Source of the DNA: Diadema setosum
Taxonomy: Eukaryota; Echinodermata; Echinoidea; Diadematoida; Diadematidae
Reading direction: 5' to 3'
Assembly (NCBI GenBank): GCA_033980235.1
Contig: CM067080.1
Span: 2,592,001-2,656,000 of the forward strand
Length of the DNA stretch: 64,000 nucleotides
Shown in pieces: positions 33,263 to 46,080 of the stretch; positions within the stretch are counted from its first letter, which is position 1, and each line of letters begins with the position of its first letter. The notes under the pieces are model-generated. The model saw nothing but the letters and a program-made list of their open reading frames with translations, was not told where the DNA came from and made no database searches. Both the position numbers and the translations under genes were made by a program.

Positions 33263-34094
33263 AGAATATTACCCAATGCATATGTCAGTAACGAGTCAAG
33301 GGAATGTGTACTTTTTTCAAAAGATGAAATTTTGTGAAATTCTCTTTATATTTTCCTTATTATTGTTGTACGCATGTGACATCATACACTGCAGTAGTCT
33401 TCTCATCCAGCGGTCACTGCACAAAAACTTCAAAAATTCATAACTTTTGAACAGATTGTCCGATTTTCCTCAAACTTTCAATGATGTGTTCTACTAATAT
33501 TGCTACATTCTCTCAATCCTTATGTTAATGAAGGTGAACTTGTCCTTTAAATGGCCATTATGGCGGCCATTTTGGATGCGTTTATATGCAAATATATGCA
33601 AATTATGTACAAAGGAATACTTTTAAGTCACTACTGATGTCATAATTGTATTCCTTGACCTAAAAAACATAGGTTTAGACACAAGATCGGACTTTCTATG
33701 GGTTTTATGTCCCAAGATACAGTATAAGCATAAATAGGTTAAATGGCGGCCATTTTGAATTTATGCAAATTAGGCATTGATCCACCATTCGAATTTTAGG
33801 GAACTTTTGATATGTTGTTTTGATAGCTCTGTCAGGTTAAATGCAAGTGGAATAGTTTCTGTTGCAATTTGTTTTGGGTCATTCCATATTTTGACTGGAC
33901 TAATTATACAGTTTGCATTTGTACATGTACACTATTGTGCTTTCTAGCATCACTGCAATTACATGCATAATTAATGTAGACCACAATGTACAGTTAAATG
34001 ATTGTACTATTTGGATGAGGCTAGGTACATGCAGAGGCCAGTAGTAATACATGTACATGTACAGTTTGTAGATCGCTGTTCAATGCATAAGGTA

Positions 34095-34552
34095 ATTACC
34101 TCCGCCAAGGGAGGAGGTTATGTCTCTCTTACTGTTTGTTTGTTTGTTTGTCCATGTGCAAAATAGCTCTAAAAGTTGTGAACGGATTGGATGAAACTTG
34201 CAGGAAAGGTTGATAATGACACAAGGAACAGATGATTAATTTTTTTGTAGCGATCCTTAATTTTTGTGATTTTTATGAAGGATTTTCGATATTTTGGCAG
34301 GTGGGGTCAACGAACTTGGGAGTTCAAGCTGCATAGCATGAGGTCTCCATGTGCACACTAGAGGCATACCGGTACTCTAGTTTCTGTGCAGCTGGCATTG
34401 GTGATGCCACGGAAAGTTTCTGTTTTAGGAAATCCGGTGATTTTCAGCATGCATACATATGGGTAGAAATCACTGATCTCTACGGAAGAACAAAATCAGT
34501 GTTGGAAGTTAGCTGCTTGGCAGAGATCTGCGCTCTCAGAGTGCTTTTCTAG
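34095..34552 (+). repeat. TTACCTCCGCCAAGGGAGG repeat, copy 2 of 3
   Basis: Starts attacctccgccaagggagg, has a (TTTG)n run, and ends ctcagagtgcttttctag. Opposite orientation to 4294-4829. Confidence 0.82.
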
Positions 34553-35274
34553 TTGCATAGAGTGACACATTGTCTCTGAGCATCAAGCTGGCAAAAGATG
34601 GCACTAATGTCCTTTTGTGAAATCAGTAGATCAGTAACAATCAAAAATAGGAGTATGCTTGCAGATCAATTTATGAATTTGAAGAGGAGCTGCCAAGAGT
34701 GGTTCCATTGTCTGTGTCGCTTGTTTTGTTTAGGCCATATTTTCAAGCTTGAATATAATGACTCTTTAAAAGAATGATTATACTTCTAGAGAAACTGAAA
34801 TAAAGACTTCAAGTACTCAAAAAGTACTATAAAATGAATGCAATTTAACATGTAAAGAGCCTATTAAAGACAACAAAGAACACGGAAAACTTTCTCATGC
34901 CCTAACAAGGTTCCAGTTTGGAAAATCTCCAAAAGGGCGGGACTGGAATTCGGGGGTAGATCAAGATCTCTGAGAGGATTCTACAATGTAAAGAGAATGG
35001 ATGTTTGCGTTATCCAGCTCTACAATGTACATATGTACTTTCTATTTTTCCTTGTTACAAGACATTGTGCTTGTACATGTAAGCTTTGAAATGCTGTACA
35101 TGTACAATGTATGTGGCCCTTGATTTTAACCAATAGCCCTTGAACTATGCACAGCTGTGTACCATGTAAGGGAGTTGCTGAATACAACTGCCCTTAATGT
35201 TTCCATAATGTTTGGGGCGGGTTGATGAATGGGCTGGTAAAAATACATTATACATACTCTTTGTGCTTGTTCTC

Positions 35275-38200
35275 ATATGGGCAATTCCACGGTAACTGAC
35301 GTTACACGTAAGGATTTTCATGAAATTGTTTATGTTGTAGTTTTGTGAATGAAAGCACCTGGGGCTTGTAATTAGCATTGATGAATGAGTTCATGAGAAT
35401 GAAGAAATAGGTAGAAAGTTTTTCTCTCAAACTGCATTCCTCATCACATAACAAGTGAAAATGTGTCGGTAACTGACGTTACGGAAAAAGGACATGGGAA
35501 ATTATGGTGTAGATCTAAATGGAAATATCTCATGTCCCTGACTTCTAGCCTTTATGTGTTTAATATGGCAATACACCTAGGTTCTTAGGAACAGGTGTGC
35601 AAAATAATGTGCACTTGAGATATTTCCTTTTAGCACCATGCCAATTTCAGTGAAGGCATGACGGTAACTGACGTTACGTAACTGACTTTACGCTTACATT
35701 TGCCATAGGGTTTACACATGGAAAATCATGATTAGGAATAGTTTTGTGATATTCTATCATTCTGACCTTTCAGAGTGATTTGTTTGATATGGAATCATAC
35801 CTTGGTTCATCAATTACAAATACCCAAATGAAATGAAACATTAGTCTATTTTCTTTGTGTTTAATGAAAACTTAAAGGGGAACATGTCAGTAACTGACGT
35901 TACGTAACTGACGTTACACATACTTTTGCTATGGGGTTACAAAGAACTAATTTATTTAACAGGTTATACTGCTGCAGTATACCAGTAACAATCCCAGGCA
36001 TTTACTTAGCAACAAATTAAAACAAAATCTAAAGACACAAATGGGATGGGGTCCTTAGGGGGCAAGCTCCCCCCCCCCCCCATGCCATAGCACAGTTGAG
36101 CAAAAATAATGTAAATGCACCAGAGGATATTTCTTGACATTTGTCTTAAGATTGAATGCTTATTCAACAGTTATGATTACACAGAGCCATTTAGATTCAG
36201 CAGTTCCAAGTATGAATATTGACATAACTAAGGGGGTTTTTGTTGTTGTTTTTAATGAACAGGAAAGTTTCTATCTAGAGTACCCCACCCATAATGCCCT
36301 GCAGTACTACACAAAACACAGATATTTTGTGTGTGAAAAAAAATATATATCTTTCAGGTCATGGGGAAAAAACACATACAAATAAAAATATTCATAGGGC
36401 CTATATATGTATGAAATCTACTGTGATATATTCTTTCTTCTTTTCTTTATTTTACTCCTTCTCCCTCAAGGCATTGTTAGGGCCATAAATAAAAAAAAAA
36501 CTAGAAATGTCGCTTTGGCGACTGGTATGCCTCCGCCATAATGCATGATTTTCCCAATAGGTCTAGATAGTACATGTGGACACTGTGTGATTACATTTTC
36601 ACAAAATTGGCAAAATATTGGAATGACAAGTTTGTCACAAATGTGTTGAATGTTCACCTTCCTTGACGTAGGTTTAATTGGATGAATAAGAGAGCATGTA
36701 TCTAGGGATTTAAGGACTTTAACTTGACTTTGACCCATTCATACATTTAGGCATTGAGTAATCTTCAAGGTACAGGTGTGGAGAAAAAGTGCAATTTCTG
36801 AATTGAATAGTAAATTGTTACCATTTTCATCTGGCCCTTGACCCTAAAATTCATAAGATAATTACTTTCAGGTAGAACATGCATAATATGTACTAAGTTT
36901 CAAGGTAACTTGAGCCACTTCCGAGATATGGAAGAAAAAGTTAGTTCAGCACTTTCACTTGATCTTTGACCTTTTGACCTTTTAGGCAAAAAGAGAAAAA
37001 AAAAACTTTCCAGAGAATTTCTATTAGGTTACACACGCATAGACCAAGTGTAAAAAAAATAACCCTGCTGGCATTGCATAAATATGAGGGTAATAGTAAA
37101 ATTGTGAAGTCTTGCACTTAACCTTTGACCCCTGACCTTTGACCCCATGAACCCTACATTCCCTAGATAATCACTTCCAGTCAGTACATGTATATACTAT
37201 GTTCCATGAAGATACCTTGAACAATTTTCCAAGGTACGGAGAAAAAAAAGCAGTTTTAACATTTTTACTTGACCTTTTGACCTTTGACCTCATGACCCAA
37301 ACTTTCACCAGAGAATTTTTATTGGGTAATACATGTATACACTAAGTTTCAAGAAAATATCTTTAGGCATTCAATAGATACATTTGTATGGTGGAAATAG
37401 TGAAATTTTATGTATTTGACCCTGACCTTTTGACCTTTGACCTTTGACCTCATGACCCAAACTTTCACCAGAGAATCTCAATTGGGTAATACATGTATAC
37501 ACTAAGTTTCAAGAAAATCTCTTCAGGCATTCAATAGATATGGTGGAAATAATGAAATTTTATGTATTTGACCCTGACCTTTTGACCTTTGACCTTTGAC
37601 CTCATGACCCAAACTTTCACCAGAGAATCTTAATTGGGTAATACATGGATACACTAAGTTTCAAGAAAATATCTTCAGGCATTCAATAGATATAGTGGAA
37701 ATAGTGAAATTCTATCTATTTGACCTTGACCTTTTGACCTTTGACCTTGAGCATGTGCACCCAAAAGTTGATAGGCACAACTTCACCCCCTAATACACAT
37801 ACATGCCAAGTTTCATTAGGATACCTCAACAGGTTTCGATAGTTACCTTGTCCACAAAATTCATTACGGACGGACGGAAGGACGGACGGACGAAAGGACG
37901 GAAGGACGGACGGACGGACGGACAACCCGAAAACATAATGCCTCCGGCACCACTTTGTGGCGGAGGCATAAAAATATCCCCATTATCAATAATGATTTAA
38001 ATGAATAGTGTTACACTTTTAATATTTTTTCTGTGAAGAAGAATCATGCTATTTTGGTCAAAAGGGCATTATTTGTTTATTCCCTGCTTGAAGGAATGTA
38101 ATTGTTTTTCTTTTCCTTTTCACTGGTATATCAAGGCTTGCAAATACATCCCAGATACCAAGAAATAGAACTTTGCAATGAAAGAATTCTAAGATCAATA

Positions 38201-39540
38201 TAAACGAATCTTCCTGTTCATAATTATCATGTATTACAAAAATGTCCCTGCATGAATGAAATAAAGTAATCAACAAATACGAACAGTTTTTTATTTTACC
38301 CTAGAATCACCTCTCACTTTGAGCAGCATCAGTGTTAAACGTTGACTGGTTGAGCAACATCAGTGTTAGTTTCAAACAGTAATGACAGTACATGCCTTAT
38401 GTCAGGCCTGCTTATGTACCATTTCGAGATGTGCCATATTAACTAAACCACATATTTAAGTGCAAGCGAACAAATATATCTGTTCCTGCATTTGCCTTTA
38501 GGTAGAAACTTCACTAAGCTTCCAGAAAAAAAGAAAAATGCTAGCAAAAGTAGTCATTAGTAAAGATTATAAAACTGTTGGTATACAGCTGTACACAAGC
38601 TTTTTAATAGAAAAAGGTGGTTACCATGCAACCACATTATTGATTAGGCCTACAAATTTGGTAGCTTTATCATCCCGTAGGACTGTGAATGTACTGTACA
38701 GTAATTTGAGTGCATTATATATTGCATGTGGTAAACCTAAACTTCCAGATGATTTAACCTTAAACTTGTGTTGAACAGAAAATCAAAAGCTCAACCCCCA
38801 ACAAAAAAAGACAAATAAATAAATAAGATAAAATGAACAAAAAAAATGTATCCATGGACATACAGTGTACCATGGTGATGACATCATTCCCTATCAAAGT
38901 TCCCAGATGTATTGAAATGGCCTAAAGTAAAAACATTTGCCTAAGTTATAATTACTGACATGGTAACTGACGTTACATACTGGTATATGACGTTTTGGTA
39001 ACTGACGTTACACATTTTGATGTGTTCATTTGACTCTCCAGTATGCCAAGTATCCTTATTTTCTGGTATTGAAAGGAAGGCATATGGGCATACATTAGAA
39101 ATCATAAGTTACATCATACAGCTCACTTTCTTTGACGAATAAAGTTAAAAATTCCTTGTTTTTGGTAACTGACGTTACATCCATCATTGTCAAACTAATT
39201 AAAAGTTTTTATAAAATTCTTTAAAGCAACCAGCTTTTCTTTCTATCATGTGGTAAAAGACTCATCTGGTAACTGCATACATATAAAAGATTGTTGTTTA
39301 GAGTACTAGTAAAGTGGATATACATAGGGTAAATTATGTGACAATACACTCTTTCTTACCACTGAGTTATAGGCATATTTTGGCAGCCATTTTGAAAATC
39401 AAAATGGCCGCTTTTATTGAAAAACATACTGATTCTTAAAACTTCAACTCAAGTATTGTCAGAAAATGTATGGTGTTTGAAACAAATATCATTTTGAATT
39501 TTCGGCATCTGTGTCCTACATACCGTGGAATTGCCCATAT
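35275..39540. mobile_element. Large element with GTAACTGACGTTAC motif array
   Basis: Perfect 18-bp inverted ends ATATGGGCAATTCCACGG and complement. At least nine exact GTAACTGACGTTAC copies, all on the + strand: 35292, 35469, 35664, 35890, 35904, 38963, 38998, 39165 and a near-copy directly after 35677, with weaker ones such as 39276. The motif is itself a near-palindrome (GTAAC-TGAC-GTTAC). No recognisable transposase. The 1.47-kb repeat at 36500-37969 is nested within. Without it the element is about 2.8 kb. Confidence 0.8.
36500..37969 (+). repeat. GCCTCCGCC-type dispersed repeat, plus copy
   Basis: Starts actagaaatgtcgctttggc and ends in the (GGAC)n run and cctccggcaccactttgtgg. The core (37260-37740) has three direct units of about 140 bp, each with catgacccaaactttcacca and aatacatgtatacactaag. 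Inverted relative to 2849-3858. Nested in the GTAACTGACGTTAC element. Confidence 0.85.
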
Positions 39541-40972
39541 CAGTTGTCTAATTTGTGAGGTATAATTATAGTCTCTGAAACCACTTGATTTTGATTTTGA
39601 AAAATTGCGCATTGGTTCCAGTAATTGTGGTAAAGCAATCAAATATTTTTAAATTTCAACATGAAATCAACAAGTACTTGTATTTAATACATGAATTTAT
39701 TCTGCTTTAAAAAATTCCACATTTAGATTTGCCTCTGATAACTGTTAACATACCTTTTGAAAATAAATGGTGTATGCTAAAAAAAAGTGGGCTTGAAAAA
39801 GCTATGTCACATACAGATGTGTATGATTTACCTGTGAACCTGTACTGTATGACTTGACAAGATCAACTTGTTTTAATAGATTCATACATAATGTGAACTT
39901 CAAATGATGCTTTCTTATGTGAGTGAAGAGATGATGTTGTGCATGGAATCTAGGTAAATATTGAGGGAGTACATAATAAATCCATCATGACAGCCAGCAG
40001 TCACGCTTTCGTTGATATAAATAGTTTTTCTTCATCGATTCCAAAAGAGGAAATGATTTATGGAAATCAAATATTAGAGAGAACATAACTGGTATTCTCC
40101 CTAGAACCTAATACGGAAATTCAACAAGGATGAGACTTCAATTAAAACTCAAATCTTAATATTAAACGTGCTTTACAGGGTTTTGGGAAGAGGAAGGTCC
40201 CAAAATATTATTTGGTTTAGATTTCAAAATGATTAGGAACAAGACAAATTAAAGTAATGGACTGAATAACTCATTGTTTCAGAAAAAGCATGGTATTCTG
40301 ATCTTTTTTTTTCTGTTTTTACTAGGTTCTATGATAGGCCCTCAGTAGGCTATAGGTCGATTTGGATATCAGTTTTCTCTGGATTCCTAATAGTTGAACA
40401 GTTTATTTTGATTTTATTTGTGTATGCTTTGTCTTCTGTAATGTTAAATTTCAAATAAAAAGTGACAATCGGTAAATGATTTACCAGTGGCTCATGAAAG
40501 GTGAATGAATAGGTGAAGGTTCATTTTTTTTTTCTTTTGTAACGACAATGAATTTATTTCACAAGGAAGGCATTTGAAGTTATACATTAACTGCTCATCA
40601 TCAAATCTTGCTGAAGTTTAACCTTACTGAGGTTAATTTGCTGGTTGGCAGAGACTCCACCTCTCCTGCTTTCGATCAGAGACTTCCCACCGAAAGCCCA
40701 TTATTCACAAAATCTCCTGTTCTCCCACCCCGACTCTGAGTCTCCCACTTAAAGGGGATGGCTAGTAACTGATCAGAGGGAATCAGTGGGAATGCTGGGG
40801 GATGATTGTTTCAATCCTTGTGGGATTCATTTTAGAGTACATTATGTAAGTATTTTTGTGTAAAAATTATTTGCTTTAGAATGGTCTCATATTTAAGTAG
40901 TGTGCCGTTTAATGTTTCCAGGTTAGCATGCCTGTACAGTGACGGGGCATTAAACTGCACATTGCTTGAATA
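39541..40972. other. No recognised feature
   Basis: AT-rich sequence with no supportable gene. A short pyrimidine-rich stretch at 40660-40750 is the only compositional change. Confidence 0.4.
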
Positions 40973-41490
40973 TGTGACCGTGCACCTCAAAACGAACATA
41001 AAGTCGCACACACTGATTTTGCGTGAGGACTGAAAATAAGTGAAATGGGTCAACCTAGCCGAACTTGACTTTTTCATATTTTCTGAAAGAACGGGTCTTA
41101 TTTTACATTGTGCTAAAATTTGGTATCATAAAACGGGCAGGAAAGTGTGTTTTTTTCAGCAGTTTATCTCGAACATTTTTGGTAGAATAGTGTGAATAGG
41201 TGTGTCTTTAGAATCCCTTTTTCATTTCTGAAAAACCTTGTCCACACTCTTCACTTTCAACTCTAATAACTTTTGAAAGGATAGTGCTACTGCTTTGAAA
41301 GTTGGCATTGATCATGGACAGAATGTGTTAATGAGGTGTGCTTAATTTCAGTTTAATCTAATAATCCCTTCATTGTTGTTACTCTGGTGGTTTACTTACT
41401 GTTTTTTGTCCCATTCATCGCACAGCCAGCACGGTTTGGTAAAGATTAAGCGCTTGAATAGACACTGTACTTCAGAGCCTCTTTTCTGAC
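40973..41490 (+). mobile_element. TGTGACCGTG-ended element, copy 3, right part missing
   Basis: Begins TGTGACCGTGCACCTCAAAA after TA and follows the family until cagagcctcttttctgac near 41490, then diverges. The right inverted end is absent. Confidence 0.75.
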
Positions 41491-43040
41491 TAATGGGGGT
41501 TGCTAGCATTACAACCACATCAAGTTTTGATGGATTATTTACTGTATATGAAGAAAAAAAAATCTTCACAAGTTACAAGTGGGCACATAAAGGGTTACAC
41601 TTAAAACATGATATTTACTGTGAGCAGCGAACTTGTCCTCAGTTTCGTATGTGATTTATCACTGACAGGCATCCACAAGTGGAATATGAAAAAAACAAAA
41701 ACAAACCAATCAAAACCTGAAAATGAATACCTGTATGAACAGTCATTATTACTTGAGATTTATCTTTTTTTAATGCATTAAGTATACATGCATTTGAATT
41801 ATTTTATGACTCAAGAAAACAATTTGCAATAAACTTTCTCAAGTGGAGGACATTATCAACTGAGACCCTTCAGTATTTGATGACAGACAGATATTGTTAC
41901 AGTATTGATCTATTGACTGTGCCTACAAATGATTTACAATGTATGTCTATCAAGTCTTTGGCAGCTATGACAGCAGTGTGCATCAAGTGTATGGACAGTG
42001 TACTGCCTGCCACATTAGGGTTGTCTTCATCAGCCTGAAGTTCAAACTAGCGGGATATTTTGCGGTGTGAGAAAATAGCCCGATATTGCGAATGTGCGTC
42101 TTCTTCAGCTCAAAACGGCCAGCTTGGGGAAATTAGCCACCAGCAATAGGCTGCTATTGCCACTGACCATAAATCTCACTGTCTGGCAGGCAGTAGCCTC
42201 CTTTGAAAATGATCACAGAGCCCACGTCAATCAACAAAGACAATATGGAGGAAACACCCAACACCCAAACCCCAACTAACCAATTTTCCCATGTAATCGC
42301 TGCAGCTGTGCCAACCTGTCCTGCATTGACTCGTCAGTCACTTACATTGTACATATGAGTTTGCAGCGGATGTGGAATTCATCTTCGCTAAATCTTCAAT
42401 CGCAAAGCGAAGCCATAGCATACAATGTACCATTAAGATAATGAAGTTGTGCTACATAACACCAAAATCTAGTGTACAACAACACCCTGGGTTTATACAG
42501 CATGCCACATCCTTTCACCTACCTATACTTTCCCATATTTGTTAAAGATCACATCACAGCTGTACACGTGTTAACTAAAACTGATTTTTCAGTTCTCCCC
42601 TTACACTTCAAGACTACACTTTTTTCACTTTATTGTCTACTCTCCCACATTCCTCCTTCCACAGAATGATGTCCTCTTCTGTCCTTGTTCTCTCCATCAG
42701 TTCTTTTCAACAGAGGTCTTTCTTTGTCACCCTCTTCCTTCTTTCTTCTTTTTTTTTGGGGGGGGGGTGAAAGGGGGGGGTGAAATTCTCATTTCCTGGT
42801 TTGTCTTTGCTTACTGGCATCATTTTCACTTACTTCATTTCCTGATTGAGTATGCTGTTTGTAATTTCAATTTATTTCTCTTTTCTTAACACAAGAATGT
42901 GTCTCCATGATTTTCCAACCATTCCCCCCCCCCCCCCACTTCCCTCGTCTGATTCATCTTTGTCCTCTCATTGACTTCCAAAAATCTTTCCTATAGACCG
43001 ATTTGGGTTCGTTGAGGGCAGCAGACAATTTGTGGTAACT
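41491..43040. other. No recognised gene
   Basis: Contains poly-G near 42759-42780 and poly-C at 42925-42940. The stretch at 42090-42280 is more GC-rich with a 61-codon frame, but no motif or splice context supports a gene. Confidence 0.35.
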
Positions 43041-43311
43041 GGGCGCAGCCATTAGCTCGACTGCGGTGTCCCCACCTACCCCCTCCCCCAAGCCCCTCCG
43101 GGCAAACATGTTTATCGCGCACTTGTAGCAGGAGTACGCGCACTTGTTACAAAGGTTCGCGCATTAAGCAAGCATTCGCGCACTCAGTATGAGACGCCTA
43201 TTGGCTAAAACAACCATGCATCAGTTTTTCATTCCGTGCACGTGCATCATTTGCTAATGTGGGGAGTGGGGGGGGGGGGTATGCGTGAACACCGCAGTAA
43301 TGGCGCTGCCC
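43041..43311. mobile_element. MITE-like element with GGGCGCAGCCATTA ends
   Basis: The left gggcgcagccattagc followed by ctgcggtgtcc is inverted relative to the right acaccgcagtaatggcgctg. The interior has repeated cgcgcacttg / cgcgcattaag words. About 270 bp. Confidence 0.5.
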
Positions 43312-44084
43312 ATGCCGATAATACACAAAGCGCCTCTCAGAATCAGTCTATAACTGTCCCTGTCTCCTATTCTTCAATCTCCACTAGCACAACCTCAACT
43401 TTCACTTCCAACTGCCTTTTGACTGTCGTTGTGTGCTTTCTATGCACTCTACCTATATCTCTGCCCTCCTTCACCCTTAGATCACCTCTTAAGTCTCCTT
43501 ATTTTCAAACAATAGTCTCAGCAAGGACTACGTACACATGAGGTTAATGGCGACCTCTCCCTCATCAATTTTATCCTGCAAATATGCTTGTTTTCTGTAA
43601 TCACCACAATTATTATAGAAACTCATTGTTTCTTCAAGCTTTCTGTACTTTCATTTTGCAATAACGTAACCACTGCTCTCTTTAAATCACCCATTTACTT
43701 TCAAGTAGGCCTTTCTTACTGCTAGTACTACCTACACTCATTCAGGACACAATTTCATAGTTTTGCAAGTTTCAGAAAAACCACTAGTACTTGTTGGTTT
43801 GTTGGTTTTTGTTCCATTTTCCCTTATTTTTTTTATACAGAAATTTTTGTGAATCCTTTTGTATGAAATTTGTTCTACAGACTGACAAACTTGGTTCTGA
43901 AAACTCTATTTTCAATATTTCTTTCTCTTTGTACATTAATTTTAAACTTTGTCTGTGTGTAAAAGACACATTAAAAAATAGATTTTTTACCGAATGTAAA
44001 ATGTGACATTTGTGGTATGTATCTTTTCATGGGGTTTTTGTAACAAGTATTTGCATTCATCTACATTATCCACTTACAACCACA

Positions 44085-44240
44085 GGAGCGGATCCAGGAA
44101 TTCCTTAAAAGGGAGGCGCCTTTACAAAATTAAAGGGGGGCATTGCTCCCCTCAATTTTTCTTTGTATTTCTTTTGTTTTAACGAAAAAAAGAAAGAAGA
44201 GGGGGCGCGTGCCTGGTGTGCCCTCCGGGATCTGGCACTG
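44085..44240. mobile_element. MITE with CAG-GAGCGGATCCAGG ends
   Basis: The left end gagcggatccaggaattcc and the right end ccctccgggatctggcactg are inverted. A related half-copy is at 48650-48729. Confidence 0.55.
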
Positions 44241-45428
44241 CAACCATGTACTCTCGGAATAGCCAGATAGTCCTTATTATGGAAAGCTTGGGGCATATCT
44301 AAAATGGAATAATTCCTTGTGATGGTGTCAAAAATCTGGCATTATGTACATCTGCTGCTGTCAAGGAACCAACCTTCTTCATTTCTTTCTTTTCTGTTAT
44401 GAGGTATTGCACAGTCAGTTGATATTTTATTAATTCACTGAAAGTCCAAACGAGCAATTATGGGTAAGAGACAGACACAAACAAAAATAAATAGCCTTGT
44501 GATAGAAACTTTTGATGGGTTTGATATATATGTGCTGTATGTTGTTTATATTACTGTCACATACAATGCTGAAATGACAGTTTGTCATAACTGCTATGTA
44601 CATGTATGATTCTGGTGATTAAAGTGTCCAAACAGTCCACACCTGCACTTTCGTTCTTCTCATTGCTTTTCCTGTCATACTTGTTCAATGATAAATGTTC
44701 TTTATACATGTACATATTGTACAATTCGTGCACATGCGCACTATGTGCACATGCGCACTTCGCTAGATGCTGCATTTAATTATCACTGTTATCAGGAAGC
44801 CTTTGCTTCGGTACAAGTAAGAATTGCATGCGTGACGGTACGAAGACATAAATGCGTCATGTTGGATGATTCACCGTGTAATTGTGATCACGATCGGAAG
44901 AGGGCAAGAACTTCTTGTGGATTGTACAGTGGATGACATTTGTTTTTTTTTTTTAGCAGTTTGCATGTTGTGAGCCTGAAAAATTTGCCTACAGCAAGGA
45001 GCATAATACAGACATGCATTGATGCTGAGTTTTAGATATTTTTTTCTGCCTTTTTTTTTTTTGAGTTTGTGCAGTATCTGTTATAAAATTAATTCAATCA
45101 GTGGGCAGAAAATCACCTTGTGATCGCAAATGTCTTTTGAACAGAGCTGGGAAATTCTCTCACACTGTGCCCATGGATTATTGTGCTGATGGTGCTTTAT
45201 GGATTCCGTTGTGTATTTTAAGATTCATGGATTTTTGATAGGAGCAAAAATAATGCTTCCCATCAAATCGTATACACTGGTGTTTATCAATGTTTATAGT
45301 GTCACAACTGCAGTGAAGTGGATCTGACTTTGACCCAGGGATTCATTTTCAAGACTCCAACTTTTACTTGCCATTTGTGATAGGCTGGATATTGGGCCTA
45401 TCGATATTGGATCTACATAGTATTATTC

Positions 45429-45519
45429 AAACCGTTGAAGACAAGTCCAGAGTAAACTTGGGAAGGTGTCTGAAGGGAAATGCATATAAAAGGAAAATCA
45501 GCCCTTCTTCAATGGGTTA
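45429..45519. mobile_element. Short palindromic element, copy 2 of 4
   Basis: Starts aaccgttgaagacaagtcc and ends cccttcttcaatgggtta. Same layout as 2090-2187, more diverged. Confidence 0.5.
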
Positions 45520-45689
45520 GAGAAGAATCTACTCTTTAATAGTGCTTTGTGACATGTCTTCCACATGCCGGGCCAATAGATTGTTTCATCCGAAAGTGAG
45601 ATCTCGCAGACTTTGTTGTACATATAGCGATAAATGATCTGATGCATAAAGAAGCGGACATTGGATTTGCAAAAGTCACTTTAAAGCAT

Positions 45690-45770
45690 GGGAGCCCAGT
45701 GGCATAGTGGATGAGGTTTCTAACTCTCAGTCAGAATACCCCAGTACCCGAGTCCGAATCCATTCCAGCG
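45690..45770 (+). repeat. Possible tRNA-derived SINE head
   Basis: Order agcccagtggcatagtgga (A-box-like), then ctctcagtcagaat (anticodon-arm-like hairpin), then cgagtccgaatcc (B-box-like). Resembles heads of tRNA-derived SINEs. The 121-codon open frame starting at 45707 runs through this head and the following element, so it is unlikely to be a protein. Confidence 0.45.
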
Positions 45771-45906
45771 CTTACATCCTCAGAGAAGATGTTTTCACCC
45801 ATCATTTCTCAACCCTGGGGTATGGGGAGCAGCTACAGTACATGGCCTTTGGGACACTTCTAGTGGTGGTGGTGCTTGTAGCCTTTATGGTACACTACAG
45901 ACTCTT

Positions 45907-46080
45907 CAGTCAGTCCGCAGCGTCGTATGCTAATGAGCAAATCCACCGAATTTATTCCACGCGCAGGAATTCTGCGCATGTGTCTGGCGACGAGGCTTTT
46001 CGTCGACGCAAAATGTATATCCCCAACATCGCTCGTTGTTACGTTGCCATGAACCTGTTTCCGGAGCCGTGACCGGGTAA
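45907..46080 (+). mobile_element. Left end of a CAGTCAGTCCGCAGC element
   Basis: Starts CAGTCAGTCCGCAGCGTCG followed by tatgctaatgagc, like the left end of the complete element at 55465-56681. No matching right end was seen. The extent to the right is uncertain. Confidence 0.5.

Larger units (their letters stand above)
30600..33552. mobile_element. Fold-back element, copy 2, split by later insertions
   Basis: The left arm starts aaaggacaagttcaccttca at about 30601. The right arm ends tgaaggtgaacttgtccttt at about 33551. Both match the element at 14213-14777. The arms meet 2.6 kb apart because other DNA lies between them. The whole was inserted into the right arm of the larger fold-back at 27123-33902. 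Confidence 0.8.
27123..33902. mobile_element. Large fold-back element, ~1-kb arms, right arm interrupted
   Basis: The left arm (27123 to about 28140) pairs with 33902 down to 33558 and then, after a 2.95-kb interruption, with 30599 down to about 29905. Paired landmarks are tagtccagtcaaaatatg and its complement at 33883-33900; ttaagtcactactgatgtca at 33624-33645 against the left-arm copy near 27370; the tcatctgtaagtgggtccct block at 27650 with its complement at 30380; and aggctttatttgaggaaatc at 30053 against 27960. The centre (28140-29905) holds GCTCACCTGAG-family pieces. No transposase is seen. Confidence 0.85.

Noticed and set aside
43236..43541. 101-codon Ser/Thr-rich frame as a secreted protein
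   Set aside because: It starts inside a MITE-like repeat. No splice or homology support.
45707..46072. 121-codon frame with a hydrophobic segment as a membrane protein
   Set aside because: It runs through a SINE-like head and the left end of a transposon. The start and hydrophobic part have no independent support.
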